Assembly: GCF_052857255.1 (NCBI RefSeq)
Contig: NC_135505.1
Span: 48,731,507 to 48,795,506, forward strand
Direction of reading: 5' to 3'
DNA: 64,000 bases
Source: Amblyomma americanum
Taxonomy: Eukaryota; Arthropoda; Arachnida; Ixodida; Ixodidae
The notes beneath the pieces were generated by a model, which was not told where the DNA came from, searched no databases, and worked only from the letters and a program-made list of their open reading frames with translations. Positions within the stretch are counted from its first letter, which is position 1; the number at the start of each line of letters is the position of its first letter. Both the position numbers and the translations under genes were made by a program. Of the stretch, positions 1 through 10,953 are shown one piece after another.

Positions 1-1594
1 GTAGGCCAACCCATCTACGATCTCATCTTGGGGAACATTACGGGTGCGAGATGTGTCGAAGACCCCGGTCCCGATTGGAGGATGCTCGACGTTGAACAAC
101 ATCCAAAGGAGGAAAGGCCTGCGACAGCTCAGACGGGTGCAGTCAGTTTCTCGTCGGCAGTGGAGACAAGAGCTCAAGCGACAGCCCGAGCAGCGCAGCG
201 TCCGCTCTCTACTCCTAGTGCGATGTGCTTGAACGTAACACCAGGAGAAATTGCAATGAGGCAAAAAGAAGACCCTAGCCTGAAGACCTGCTTCGAAACA
301 GTCGGGGAAAAAGTGAGAAGAAAGAAGAGTCGCACGTCCTTCGAATATCAATTGGTAAATGGTCTTCTGCACAGGGAATGCACATTTAGTTCGGGAAGGC
401 GTGTCCAACAGCTGGTGTTACCAAGAGATATGCGAGACCGTGCTACGCTTAGGACATGACGCCATTATGGCCGGACACCAGGGTGTTCAAAAAACGGTGT
501 CTAGGATCACCGAGTTCTTTTGGCCGGGTGTTCAGAGTGACGTTAAGAGCTTTGTTCGCTCATGTGATGTGTGCCAGCGCACAGTTCCGAAGGGAAGAGT
601 TGGTCCCGTACCTCTGGGAAAGATGCCAGCCATCGACCTACCCTTTAAGCGAGTTGCTATTGACATTGTGGGGCCAATCTCTCCAGTATCCGCCAAGGGC
701 AATAGATATGTGCTTACTCTAGTTGACGTGGCCACTCGTTATCCTGACGCCATTCCACTGAGAACTATTGATAGTATCCAAGTGGCGGAGGGTCTCGTGG
801 AAATGTTTTCGCGTTATGGGTTCCCGAGGGAAGTTTTGAGTGACCGGGGCTCGAACTTCACATCGGAACTAATGAAGGAGGTTAACCGCCTCTTGTCAGT
901 AAGGCAGTTAATGACGACGGCTTACCATCCCATGTGTAATGGGCTTGTAGAGCGGTTCAATGGCACTCTCAAAAATATGATCAAGAAAAGGCGCCAAGAG
1001 AGACCTACTGATTGGGATAGATATCTCCCAGCTCTTTTGTTCGCTTACCGCGAAGTACCACAAACGAGTATTGGTTTCTCGCCCTTCGAGATGTTGTATG
1101 GGAGAACCGTTAGAAGTCCACTTGCAATACTCAAGGAGCTTTGGGCTATTAAAGAGATTGCATCAGATCTCAAGACAACTTACACATACGTGTTTGAGTT
1201 GCGGGATAGGTTGAAGGAAACATGCAGGCTTGCACATCAAAGCCTGGAAAAGGCGCGTCAACGCCATAAGGGATACTATGAAAAGAGAACCATTCACAGG
1301 AACCTGAATCCGGGCGACAGGGTTCTCGTCCTGCTACCCACGGACCATAATAAGTTACTGATGAAATGGAAGGGCCCGTACCTTGTGACGCGGAAGAAAA
1401 AGGACATGGATTATGAGGTAGTGATAGATGGCACTAAGAGGGTTTTCCGTGTTAATATGTTGAAGAAATATGAAGAACGAGGTCCCGTGCGGCGGCACGC
1501 CCCCAGGGCAACTTGTTCGGTAGTAGCCGAGGAGACAGGTGATGCTGCCGAGGTGTCCACGTTCAGTGGGAAGAAAAAAAGCAGGAGGGGATGA
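1..1594 (+). pseudogene. Gmr1-like Ty3/gypsy pol fragment: protease end plus integrase
   Basis: The frame is open from the window edge to about 450 and then moves to the next frame (359-1594), so one frameshift near 440-455 splits the protein. The first 60 or so codons look like a retropepsin C-terminus (LILGNITGAR) followed by a linker with AVETRAQ. Integrase follows: an H2C2 zinc finger (H at LGHDA and GHQG, then CDVC), a core with aspartates in VAIDIVGP and LSDRGSNF and glutamate in NGLVERFN, and a C-terminal tail with GDRVLVLLPTDHNKLLMKWK. No reverse transcriptase lies between protease and integrase. From memory, this PR-then-IN order with this linker is typical of Gmr1-like gypsy elements, where RT lies downstream of IN; an internal deletion of a conventional element is the alternative. 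RT is absent downstream as well, so the copy is defective. Confidence 0.85.
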
Positions 1595-2055
1595 GGTACT
1601 GAAGAAGCCCAATTTGAATGCAGACAGAGGATTACAGCCCTACTCCAAATCAAGAGGGAGACGTTTTGGGATGGGCCAAGCCAAAGTGAGGACATATGTC
1701 ACAAATTAGACATGTATAGAGATAGAGCTAACTGGTCAGCTGTTGCTGTGTTAATGTGTCCCTTGGATTTACCTTGTTGTCGTTGTTGCTATTGTTGGTG
1801 TTATGTGATCATACAAGGGAACGTGCTGTGGACATGAACATGTTTATTAAGGACTCTGTACGGACAGCGGCAGTGGTGTGTTAGTGTTCTGAACACGCAA
1901 TTTGGTGTGCTGTGTTCGTGGTGTGCGTTTGGTGTGTGCTGGACCTCTGCGGTGTGATGTGTGCTGGGTCCAGAATAGCCACAGAAGATAGTCGGTTGGC
2001 ATTGATGGCTTGAAGATGAGGATGACGTGAGCAGTTTTTTATGGAAAAACTCTTG
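1595..2055 (+). other. Post-integrase region of the gypsy element, no intact gene
   Basis: This stretch joins the integrase stop to the polypurine tract. No reverse transcriptase or RNase H motif can be read in any frame. The first 50 bases faintly resemble the spacer before RT in related elements, which would fit a deletion of RT and RNase H, but that is weak. Confidence 0.4.
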
Positions 2056-2065
2056 AAAGAGGGGG
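2056..2065 (+). other. Polypurine tract of the gypsy element
   Basis: The run AAAGAGGGGG stands immediately before a TG-starting LTR candidate, the usual position for the plus-strand primer of an LTR retrotransposon. Confidence 0.65.
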
Positions 2066-2280
2066 CCCTTGTCACATATATTAAGGAGCCTTAATTAAAT
2101 TTTAAAGGAAAATGGTGTGAAGAAGACGACGCGAATTAACCGAAGAATAAAGAACAGGAAGAAGAAGCATTCGCTGATGTGGAGAGCGATGATTGGTGGA
2201 GAAGCATTCGGTGCGGTGGAGAGAGATGATTGGTGGAGAAGAGAAGACGACGACAAGGCTTACGTGTACTAACACCGAGG

Positions 2281-2293
2281 CTATAAAAAAGGG
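2281..2293 (+). promoter_or_regulatory. TATA-like box in the LTR
   Basis: CTATAAAAAAGGG in the middle of the putative LTR, where an LTR retrotransposon normally carries its promoter. Confidence 0.5.
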
Positions 2294-2525
2294 CGAGCGA
2301 GAGCGAGGCAGAGGGGGGAACAGCAAAGAAGCGGAGGCTCTGGCGGGTCAGGGACACATCGGCTGGAAGAGAGCGACGCCGGCTACTGCTCCGGTGAGCT
2401 CGCGTTCTACGACTCCGCATCGTAGACTTCCTGCCGTGCCTGAGCCCATTCCGGGGAGTCAACAGAGGACGCTACCACCTGCTATGGCCAGGGGTGTCTC
2501 CAGCGCTTTTGCCACCCACGCCAAC

Positions 2526-2675
2526 AACACCGGCATCACCTCCACGGGCGCTTGGACCTGGAGCTGATACGACGCAGCCAGCGACGCCGCCACGAAAGCC
2601 AACACCGGCATCATCTCCACGGGCGCTTGGACCTAGAACTTGTACGACGCAGCCAGCGACGCCAGCCCAAGCACG
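2526..2675 (+). repeat. 75-bp tandem repeat, two copies, inside the LTR
   Basis: A unit beginning AACACCGGCATCA at 2526 recurs at 2601, both containing CTCCACGGGCGCTTGGACCT and CGACGCAGCCAGCGACGCC. Two near-identical copies with a period of 75. Confidence 0.8.
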
Positions 2676-2712
2676 GCGAACGCCGCCTCGACGAATTTTA
2701 ACACTGTTACCA

Positions 2713-4209
2713 CGTTAATTTTGGCGCTATTTGGAAGAACAAAATACCACAAAAAATTAAAAATTAATGAACCTTCTCTGATTGATGTGGAAACAGAAAT
2801 CAATGAACCCCTGCTTTATAATTTACGCTCATTAACATGTTATTTTTTGTAATGAGTGTGGTTTCTTTTGAGCAGTCAAGTGTTTTCGTACGTGAAAAGC
2901 GGCACGTGCCGTGCATGCCTTCGCCGATGTGCGCCGTAAAAGCTGCGGCGTTTTGTAGCTGGCTACCAGTTTCTTGTCCGCTATTCAACGGCTCGATAAT
3001 TAAACTCAAATTATCACAAGGTGGCACTAGAGTAACCTTGAGGCACTAAAAGAGCAGAGAAAAGTGTCGAATGAGACGACTTACCCGCTGCATGTGTGCA
3101 TTTGTAAGGAGAACATACATTCCCTTCAGCTCCTATAGAACCCTTTTGCAGGAACCAAGCCGCTTGCAAAACCCTACGCGACTCGAATGCTTTCACTGCC
3201 CGCACCGATGAATAGTCGCCGCCGTCTAAATGAGTGCTTCAAAATAATAGTACATCATTTAGCGTTTACTCTGCGTGCGCATTGTGGCCTAGGAATGCGA
3301 GAATCACGACAACTGCAGCCCCGCGCTGAGGTCATTGTTTACATACCCAGTGACAACACTGACGTCCTGTGGACATCGGTGCTATATCGCGACAGGAGAT
3401 GTGGATATAGCTGTTGGCAAACAGTGCTGCTCGTTTGCTTGGCATAAAACGCAAGGTGGGCTCTCCTTACCTTAAATATTACGTAGTATTGCTCACAAAT
3501 TGTAGTTTTACTTATTTATACACTATGATAACACTGCAACAAGCGCCGCCGATGCTATATCGGCTGCTTGGGAAACGCTTCGCGTAGGGCCGGCGCTTCG
3601 CGCTAATTGTATCTGCTTTTCTTATGTCATCAGTACTTGATTTTAAAGCGCGTTAGCTAAAAAATACGTTGGAACATTACTTGAATTAATGAGAACAACC
3701 AGATTTGATGTCCACAGTCGACGCCGACGGCTGCTGCCGGCTGCCTTCTGCACATGCTATGCAGACCGGGTCACATATCGGCACTTCCCCTTTATTGTAC
3801 TTACGCCCTGCGATGTAGGCAGTCGTCGATTTGAGGGCACTGTAGCCAAAACTACGCTCGACAGTTATTCAGGCTCTAAAACTTGCGAATTCGCTCTCCG
3901 CAATCGCCGAACTCGCACACTCGAATGCTGCGTACTCGCTAGGCCTCGTCACGAGAGGGGCCTGTGATCCACCGTCGGCCAAAATTCAAGCATCTGGCAA
4001 GAGTTCCCAGCTGATTAGTACGAAAGTGTGAAGATATGAAATGCAGAAGCTCGTTTCGCTTTTTTCGATAAGGATAAGGCACACAAGCGCAGTTTTTCGG
4101 GCTGTCTATTCACCGGGCGTGAAGCTTTCGCTCGGCCGCACAAGCCCAGGCGACGGCGACGAGCGACACCGTCGTGCGACGTTTTTTGCCCGTGTCGCTC
4201 AACTGCCTC
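2713..4209. other. No gene recognised
   Basis: I see no protein motif, repeat family or RNA gene here. The short open frames on both strands overlap each other and look like chance frames. Confidence 0.5.
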
Positions 4210-4222
4210 GCCGATAGGTTCT
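4210..4222. repeat. SINE target-site duplication, left copy
   Basis: GCCGATAGGTTCT, identical to 4463-4475 on the other side of the SINE. Confidence 0.9.
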
Positions 4223-4462
4223 GGATTGGTTTAGTTTATAGGGGTTTAACGTCCCAAAGCAACGCAGGCTATGAGAGACGTCGTAGTGAAGGGCTCCGGA
4301 AATTTCGACCACCTTGGGTTCTTTAACGTGCACTGACATCGCACAGTACACGGGCCTCTAGAATTTCGCCTCCATCGAAATTCGACCGCCACGGCCGGGA
4401 TCGAACCCGAGTTTTTCGGGCCGGCAGCCGAGCGCCATAACCACTCAACCACCGCGGCGGCT
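4223..4462 (-). mobile_element. tRNA-derived SINE (Ruka-like), full length
   Basis: Read on the minus strand it starts with a GC-rich head, an A box (TGGTTGAGTGG) and a B box (GGTTCGATCCC), the RNA polymerase III promoter of tRNA-derived SINEs. The body ends in GGGACGTTAAACCCC and an AACTAAACCAATCC tail. It is flanked by the perfect 13-bp direct repeat GCCGATAGGTTCT (4210-4222 and 4463-4475), a retroposition target-site duplication. From memory it matches the tick Ruka family. Confidence 0.9.
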
Positions 4463-4475
4463 GCCGATAGGTTCT
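4463..4475. repeat. SINE target-site duplication, right copy
   Basis: GCCGATAGGTTCT, identical to 4210-4222. Confidence 0.9.
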
Positions 4476-6229
4476 ATATGCGCTGGTACCGCAGGAAAGC
4501 ACATCTTCGCTGGTGCATGCAAATCGCGTATGTCGCCGTGGCTAGCATTAGTTTTAAAATTCTGAAGTTTATAGAACGTCCCGCCAACTAGTCCCCCACC
4601 ACACTCTGCCAGTTCCCACTAAGTTCCTCTTTACGCTACTGCGATACGGGGTCGTTGGTCGTGCTGGCATCGTCGCCGGTCTAGCTTGACAGACCAGTGC
4701 GTCAGCGATGGAATTTGCATACCGAGCAGCCAACCGGCCATCGTTCGCCGTCCCACCGGCCTATAGTGTAACCGGACCCTATACCTATACCAAAGAATGA
4801 CTTCGTCACAATTATTTATGCGTTTGCGGCGCCAATCACTCATATATGGGGGACGACAGCTACTTCGATCGCCCGCGGAGGTACAGGGGATAAGAGACCT
4901 CGCTGCGCACATTGCAGCAACGAGAGCTGACTAAGTTTCTCCGTGTATGCCCTAGTGACGTCACGATAGCATTCAATATGGCGGTCGCTGCCGGTGGGAG
5001 GAGTTGCCCGCTCTCAATTTCGATCGATTTTTTTGGAATATACAGCGGGTGCAGGGCAGCCAAATTTCGGAAACTGAATCATAAGCTATTGTATTACTGA
5101 AGCACAAAACTGCAATATCAAGAGCGACCATGTCATGCCACTTTAAGCAGACTAGCGCAATCCTGTAAATTTCTTCTACACCTGTAAAATCTTGCTGTTT
5201 TAAGTTGTGTGATTCAAAGTGAGCTAGCCCCCGATACTTAATGAAATGAAATCGCCTGTTGTGATTGTCATTTATCCTTGCGTTCTTTCAGCGCCGTTTC
5301 GACGGTATTTGAGCCCTCACAAAACATTTAGTATTTTTCTATTTCGATCCAGTGATTATTTCTAAGAAAGTAAGTTCACGGAAATGAATTTATTTTCTGC
5401 CTGCTCATTCTCCATCTCGATATCCTGAAAAATTAATTCTTTTTGTCTTCTAAAAGGTGGAAGAAAACATTCAACTCTTTTTGTTTGGCCTTCTTTCAAT
5501 GAAGTGGACATCCATTTATTTAGCTGATTGTTTTTTTCGCATCGCATACGTATACTTTTCAAATCGCAGCAAAGCCCAACTGCCTGCCAAAGGTGACCGC
5601 CAACTTGTCTGGCTGTATTGATGTTCCGTTCATGTGAGCGATAAAGATGCAAAGGCAGCTACAGTCGACGGTCACCAGTGGGCTGCTCTTGTAGCAAGAA
5701 GGCGCCAAGACCGAAGGAGCTGGCATCAGCTGCAGAGGCGGATTTATTTGTAGTACCTCACAGGCCCCGAGGAGCATTGGGTGAGGGGGCATATCAAAGA
5801 AAAGGAAGGAATTATAAACCGGAATAACGGCACATTAACGGACGCTGTTCAAGGCAAATAAACGAAAGGAACACAATGGATGTCTCTGGGTGGGAGATGT
5901 TGGGGACTGCAGGGCGCCTCCCTTCATATATACCGCTGCTAATCAGTTCATATTGTCGTCTTGTATGCATTGTTGCACCGAGTAACACAAACGTCAGAGG
6001 AGAGCAGCTCCTTAACTGAGCTTGGTAAATGCCCCGTTGAGCACGGCCCCAAGTTCATACAGAACTCATCAGCGGCACAACGCACATTAGAGTTGTTTTT
6101 TTCTTCTTATATGTCGGGCAGGAAGCACCCAATGCCGTTAACTATAGGCCGAGAAGTCGACTGACACCTGTTGCGTCCCGAGGCACTTGGCACTGCTGGC
6201 TACGAATGAGCACTTTTTATGTTTAGCGT
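4476..6229. other. No gene recognised
   Basis: Only short overlapping open frames without recognisable motifs. No repeat family identified. Confidence 0.45.
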
Positions 6230-6930
6230 GACCATATGCCCCTGCTAAATCACGAGTTCTCGCTCACGCTCACTCACAAAGGTTTAGTCAACCTATAGGC
6301 TCACTGGCACTTACATAGGCTACGGGGCTCACTCGAACTCGTGAACTCAAACTCATTTAAGCTCACAGCGCACTTAGGCTATCTCAATCTCACGAGTCAT
6401 CTGAGGTGAACGACTCATTTTGGCTTACTCACTCACTTCGATTCACGACTCACACGCGCATGCGTAATAGGCTCAAGCCTTGTAAAAGGCGCGCGACAAC
6501 GGACCCCCGCTTCTAATGCAGGGACACGGTGGAACTCGTTCAAAGCTTCCGACACATCCCCATGCGGCTCGATCATTACTACACCCGCGTAAAATGAATT
6601 AAGAGACAAAACACGTTCTTACTTGTTTTCAAGGAAACCTTTTCTTCGGTAGCCTACAGAAATCGAGAAGCCGCCTCGTCCTCAAGCGTCTTTGGTCGCG
6701 CAGTAAATCCTCTCCTAAGCTGTCAGCGAGAAGAAAAACAACACTAAGTGAACACCGTTGTCGCGAGAACGCAGATCATGATCTGAGCCTCTGCCCGGAC
6801 ACAATCATGACCTTTTCCACACCGCTCTTCTTCCGCCTTTATCTCCCAAATTCCCCTCCCCACGCAGAGTAGTTCACAGTGATTTTTAAAAGCCGGCTAA
6901 ATTCAGTTTTTTTATTAAAGGGCTTCTCTT

Positions 6931-6974
<44 letters not shown>

Positions 6975-7050
6975 TATGAGCCCGGACTCACTCATGCCTC
7001 ACATCATGATCTGAATCTGAGTGAGCCTGAGTGAGTTGACTCATGAGTGA
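6230..7050. repeat. Degenerate CTCACT/GACTCA repeat region
   Basis: Irregular copies of CTCACT, GACTCA and ACTCGT fill about 6239-6465 and reappear at 6980-7050. The spacing is irregular, so this is a decayed simple or satellite-like repeat rather than a clean array. The middle (6470-6930) lacks the motif. Confidence 0.6.
6931..6971. repeat. (TA)n microsatellite
   Basis: Forty-one bases of alternating TA with one C interruption. Confidence 0.95.
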
Positions 7051-7059
7051 TTCCGCGGA

Positions 7060-7762
7060 CCTATCAGCGTGACCCTTCTTTGTAAGCCGGTCGAGAGGTT
7101 CCTGGAGGCGACACTCATGGCCATCGCGTGCCTGTTGCCATAGCCAAGTAAATCGTCGGTCGCGCCTATTTCCCTGCTTTTGGCATACTGGGCTGGCCCA
7201 TTGCACCCCCATTACGACAAGTGGAGCCCATATGGGTGCCTGCGGACTCTGGAAATCCCGGAAACCAGGCCGCCAACCTTTTAGCCCGAGGCTCTTAAAC
7301 TTTGCTCAGGTTGCCTCGGATCGGGGATTCACGGAGCGTATTTACTCATTCAGCGAGCTGACGCACGCCTACAGAGCCTCGCGCCACCTCTAACCTCCAC
7401 CCCTACGTAGATATCAAAAATGCAACATTCTGGCCCAGATTACAGACACACACTCGCCTTACCCTAACCCGCTATCATCTTTCCTTCCCGACTCCTGCAT
7501 GAATACTGTTCCCAGAACCCTTCGCCTCTTCCCCTCCGCATCTTCTTCCCCTGCCTGATGGACCCTCCCCCAAGGGGTCTAGGGCACCTCAAGACCTGAG
7601 AGGACTGGAAGACCCTGCTGTGCTCGGAGGACCCGGCCGTGCAGACCCTCGCCACCATCCGGGCCGCCGGTGTTATGCACGTTAGGAACATAAACGCTTG
7701 AGTGCAGTGGGGTCGTGCGGGGACCCTTTGTAATAAGAAAGTTTTTTTCTCTGTCAATCTTT
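7060..7762 (+). mobile_element. I-clade LINE 3' fragment (RNase H end), decayed
   Basis: At 7220-7294 the plus strand encodes WVPADSGNPGNQAAN, the last catalytic motif of a LINE-type RNase H, then a stop. Scrambled frames after this resemble the tail of tick I-clade LINEs, with ATFWPRLQTHT near 7420 and EDWK-like residues near 7600, and match the tail at 10939-11316 in style. An AATAAG plus T-rich run at 7732-7749 looks like the 3' end. The 5' limit is a guess. Its 3' end abuts the gypsy RT relic, so it probably inserted into that element. Confidence 0.6.
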
Positions 7763-7764
7763 CT

Positions 7765-7925
7765 CTACAACAACAAAAAAAAACATCTGCATGGCCTGCA
7801 AGAATCCCGGACATCTGATATTGGAAGTACTGGGGAGCAGTCCCGATTCCAAACGAGAGCCAGAAAAAACAGTAAGGACTGAATGGGTTATAGTGGCACT
7901 TTTGCGAATTAGAAGACAGCTGTAC
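7765..7925 (-). pseudogene. Ty3/gypsy reverse transcriptase, downstream half of a split domain
   Basis: On the minus strand the frame through 7925-7780 contains VQLSSNSQK, then SFGIGTAPQYFQYQM, which corresponds to the conserved RT block usually read as LPFGISSAPExFQ. The matching upstream half lies 11 kb away at 18922-19235 on the same strand. The two halves are separated exactly by the composite insertion 7926-18916. Flanking open frames here also run through LINE tail sequence and are not a single gene. Confidence 0.75.
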
Positions 7926-8012
7926 AGGCGCCCAAATATTTAACTGGCGTGCGCGAGCGGCGACTTTTCCGTGCGTCACCGCCGTATGACGGGGCGAGGC
8001 TGGAAACAGTCT
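7926..8012 (+). repeat. Left terminal inverted repeat of the P-like element
   Basis: Reverse-complement match to 18828-18916, with near identity over about 85 bp including the block GCGTGCGCGAGCGGCGACTT. Confidence 0.85.
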
Positions 8013-8105
8013 TAAGGTACGGACACACTGGCGGCAAGACGCGCGCGGCACGCCGCCGGCGGCGCGCCGCGTGCCGCGAAACCTGCCGCGGAGGCGGTTT
8101 TTTTA
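8013..8105. repeat. GC-rich imperfect palindrome in the left terminus only
   Basis: A segment from AAGGTACGGACACACTGGCG to GGAGGCGGTTTTTTTA. It contains arms GCGGCACGC and GCGTGCCGC around a GCC/GGC core and can form a strong hairpin. The right terminus lacks it, so it was gained on the left or lost on the right. Confidence 0.7.
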
Positions 8106-8135
8106 GGCCAAGCGCATGCTGGGCCAACACCACCT

Positions 8136-8200
8136 AGACTTTTTAAGGCCTCTCCACGTTTGCGTGACGTCACCGCACTGCGACGGCCCAGTAGGTTCGA
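8136..8200 (+). repeat. Subterminal inverted repeat, left copy
   Basis: The reverse complement shares GTGCGGTGACGTCACGC and GTGGAGAGGCCTTAAAA with 16523-16586. The TGACGTCA core is palindromic and could be a transposase or CREB/ATF-type site; that is inference. Confidence 0.75.
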
Positions 8201-8687
8201 CTTCCGCGCTCGCACGCATTTCGCGCATTTCAAAGTGCTGATTATGTCTCTCGAAAAGAAAATTAATTTTTTTTAAATCGCGTTTTGCTTGCCCACACCC
8301 TAACCGAATGTTTTTTTTTGTTCTTGTTTCTTTGAAAGTATAAGCAGGTACATTTTAGCAAACTTTTACTGACTTGATATCAAAGCGCGCATGTGTGAAG
8401 ATACGTTCGTAATATTTTTTTTATTGAAACTGAACAACGCAGAGGACCTTCACAAGTCGTATTTTATTTTCAGATGAGAAACACAATCAGTAGGAGTAGG
8501 AGGTAAGGAAACTGTTACAGCACTGAATCATAAAATGCAGTAAGTGAAGCCAACAACAGAAAAGCTGTAAACAGAAAGCAAACAAAAGAAAATATGCAGA
8601 ATATAAAATAATACAACGCAAAAACTGGTTTCGAAACTAAAAAAAACTAACAAAAACAGTCACAAGCACACAGAGTAGTCAATTCTT

Positions 8688-9369
8688 CTATTTTCTCTCT
8701 TTTTCTTTTGCAGCCTTTTCAACAATAAGTTGATCATTTTTTCTTTTACAAAGGTTATTTAGAGGCGTGTTTGCTGCTGCACATAGGACATAGTGCATTA
8801 CCAACTGTGGAGTGTGCCCATACTCACACACATCAAAGTCAATGCCGTCGTTTAACACATCGTGTGTGAGTGCCAAGAGAGCCTCCTTTTGATTTGGTAG
8901 TGCATGAAACTGTGTCGCATGCTGTTCGCTTCTCAGTTTGTCAAGAACTATCTCAGCAGTAAGAACAGCATTTACTATGGCAGGCTGTGGAAACTTGAGA
9001 CTACCACGAGTCATGGCCTTGACTAACTCCCCACCTTCTACTTCAATTTCATCTTCTAGCATTAAATTTTCTTTGCAAGTCATGCATGACAGCTTTTTGA
9101 ATGCAGCGTGGGCACAATAGCCAGCAACGTAAGTGGTTGCTGGGAGATTTGGCGCCTTCGCATAATCGTCATCCGTTACCTCAATGTCAAACACTTCAAG
9201 TACTGCATCGTTTACTGCCATTGCATCTGTTGCAGCCTCAAACTCTGGGAGCTCCAGAATGTTCTGCAGACGAAGCTTTCGCTCCGACTCATAGACTTGT
9301 CTTATGAAAATGTGGTATTGCGCACAGGAGAGTTGGCGGTATTTGCCAAACCTCTCTTCCAAGCAATCA
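8688..9369 (-). pseudogene. P-element/THAP9-like transposase, C-terminal part
   Basis: The frame contains LEERFGKYRQLS near its start, corresponding to the conserved block with the catalytic glutamate of P-element-like transposases, then a helical tail ending in a Lys/Glu-rich segment. There is no ATG at the start of this frame; it continues the reading frame of the central part (9367-10644) after a one-base frameshift at about 9370, so it is not a separate gene. The two parts are otherwise adjacent with no intron. Confidence 0.8.
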
Positions 9370-10708
9370 GTCTGAAAACTTTACTAAAAGTACATACTCG
9401 AAGTTCATTTCATCTAGGCAATACCTAGTCACCTTTACCAAGGTGTCTGTCGTGAGTCGGAGTGCACTGTGAGTCTCTCTTGTAAGTATGCCTGTGTCAA
9501 ATTTGAGAGACTGCCACAGATCTAGCCACTCCACTATACTTAACAGAAACTGGATCTGTGGACTTGACGCTGATGTAATCGGTGACTGCAGCTCATCACG
9601 AAGTCGAGTACCCTTGTTGCATGTCTTTACATTTACAATGTTCCACCACTTTGTTATTGTTTCAAGGAACTGTGCAGTACCAGGCACATGGTCTAGCTCA
9701 AGTCTGGGCCCACATGCTCGCAGAGCTGCTGCCGTAGACGGGCTGAAAATCCTTAGCGCAAGCTTGACATTCTGTCGCTCAATATTCGATGAGTTCAGAG
9801 ATTTAGACGAAAGTGTTGGTGCTGATTTAATCAGCTGACCCTCTTCTTTCGAGTGAAGTCCTCGAAGTGTTTTAAATGAAGCTGTAAGTATAGGTGGCTT
9901 TATATTAGGTCCTGTGGGGCTAGGAAAGAACATGCATGTTCCAGCATTTCGCTGATTGATCCAGTTATTCCTGACGCATTTTATTAAGTGTACAGGATCA
10001 ATCAGAAAAAAGAGAGGATGTTTAGAGTCTGCAGGGTGTGGATACACACTCTGAAGTTTGCAGGGGGCCCCAAAAAGTGACATTGTTTTCCGGTTGATTG
10101 AGTTATTGTCAGCTATGACTGCGATTATACGCAACCCAACATGCTCTAGCTGAGTAATGATGCTATGCAGAATAATGTGAAGCTGCTGTGCGTTGATGCG
10201 CTCTACTGGCAGTATGTGCACAACATTCTTCTGACACGAAAGCAAGCTTTGCATCATAAAAACATGGGCTGTTTTTGCTGCATTAGGGCTATTTGTAGCC
10301 GCACCAACAATTACTCCTCCCTTATAATCAAAATACGGCTGCAGGTGAATTTCGTCCATCATGAGTACAACAATTTTTTCATGCTCCGTCATTGCTGCGA
10401 CAAGCTTCTTTGCATACGATAGGAAAGAAGTGCCTTGCTGTTCAGCTGCCAGGCTTACGCTGTAGGAGTTACATATACGACGTATTGTAGATTGATGGGG
10501 TAATCTAAGGTTTCCGGAACTGTGAAGGAACCTATAAGCATGCGGAGAAACTGTAAATAAAATGCTTGAGAATACCAGCAACTCTGCAGAATACCGGGAT
10601 GACCTGCTATGCTTGACAAGAACAAGAGAAACTTGCTCTTTCAAAAAACTAACTGCATTGGGTTGTTCAACATCTGCCAGTTCACTATTTAAAGCATCTT
10701 CAAGCAGG
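9367..10708 (-). pseudogene. P-element/THAP9-like transposase, central catalytic part
   Basis: This 425-codon frame carries the RNase H-like catalytic core: VLMMDEIHLQPYFDYKGG (first Asp), VIADNNSINRKT (second Asp region) and the nucleotide-binding insertion motif LIDPVHLIKCVRNNW. NIERQNVKLALRIFS lies further on. These are hallmarks of the P-element superfamily transposase that cuts and pastes DNA. The frame ends in a stop at 9367-9369, one base out of register with the C-terminal part. Upstream, the N-terminal linker is interrupted by a tandem duplication and a LINE. Decayed transposon gene; a domesticated gene is unlikely given the number of lesions. Confidence 0.85.
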
Positions 10709-10953
10709 CCTCACAAAGGTGGAGTATTGATGGGGTAATCTAAGGTTTCCGGAACTGTGAAGGAACCTAAAAGCATGCGGAGAAACTAAATAAAATGCTT
10801 GAGAATACCAGCAACTCTGCAGAATACCGGGATGACCTGCTATGTTTGACAAGAAGAGAAACTTGCTCTTTCAAAAAACTAACTGCATTAGGTTGTTCAA
10901 CATCTGCCAGTTCACAATTTAAAGCATCTTCAAGCAGGCCTCACAAAGGTGGA
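10491..10953. repeat. 235-bp direct tandem duplication
   Basis: 10491-10723 recurs at 10726-10953 with a few small indels, both starting ATTGATGGGGTAATCTAAGG and ending CCTCACAAAGGTGGA. The last 15 bases of each copy are the start of the LINE inserted at 10939, so the duplication happened after the LINE arrived. Confidence 0.9.

Larger units (their letters stand above)
2070..2712 (+). repeat. 3' LTR of the gypsy element (right boundary uncertain)
   Basis: It begins TGTCAC five bases after the polypurine tract. A TATA-like CTATAAAAAAGGG lies at 2281-2293, placing a probable promoter inside. The right end is not crisp: TTACCA at 2707-2712 is one candidate, and no second LTR is in the window to compare with. 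Confidence 0.55.

Noticed and set aside
4385..4450. tRNA gene
   Set aside because: A and B boxes are present but the sequence does not fold as a full tRNA and continues into a SINE body with a target duplication. The same applies to 24840-24925, 47345-47400 and 58330-58400.
7464..8051. 195-codon minus-strand frame as one gene
   Set aside because: It crosses from a LINE tail through a gypsy RT fragment into a transposon terminus; only the short RT block is meaningful.
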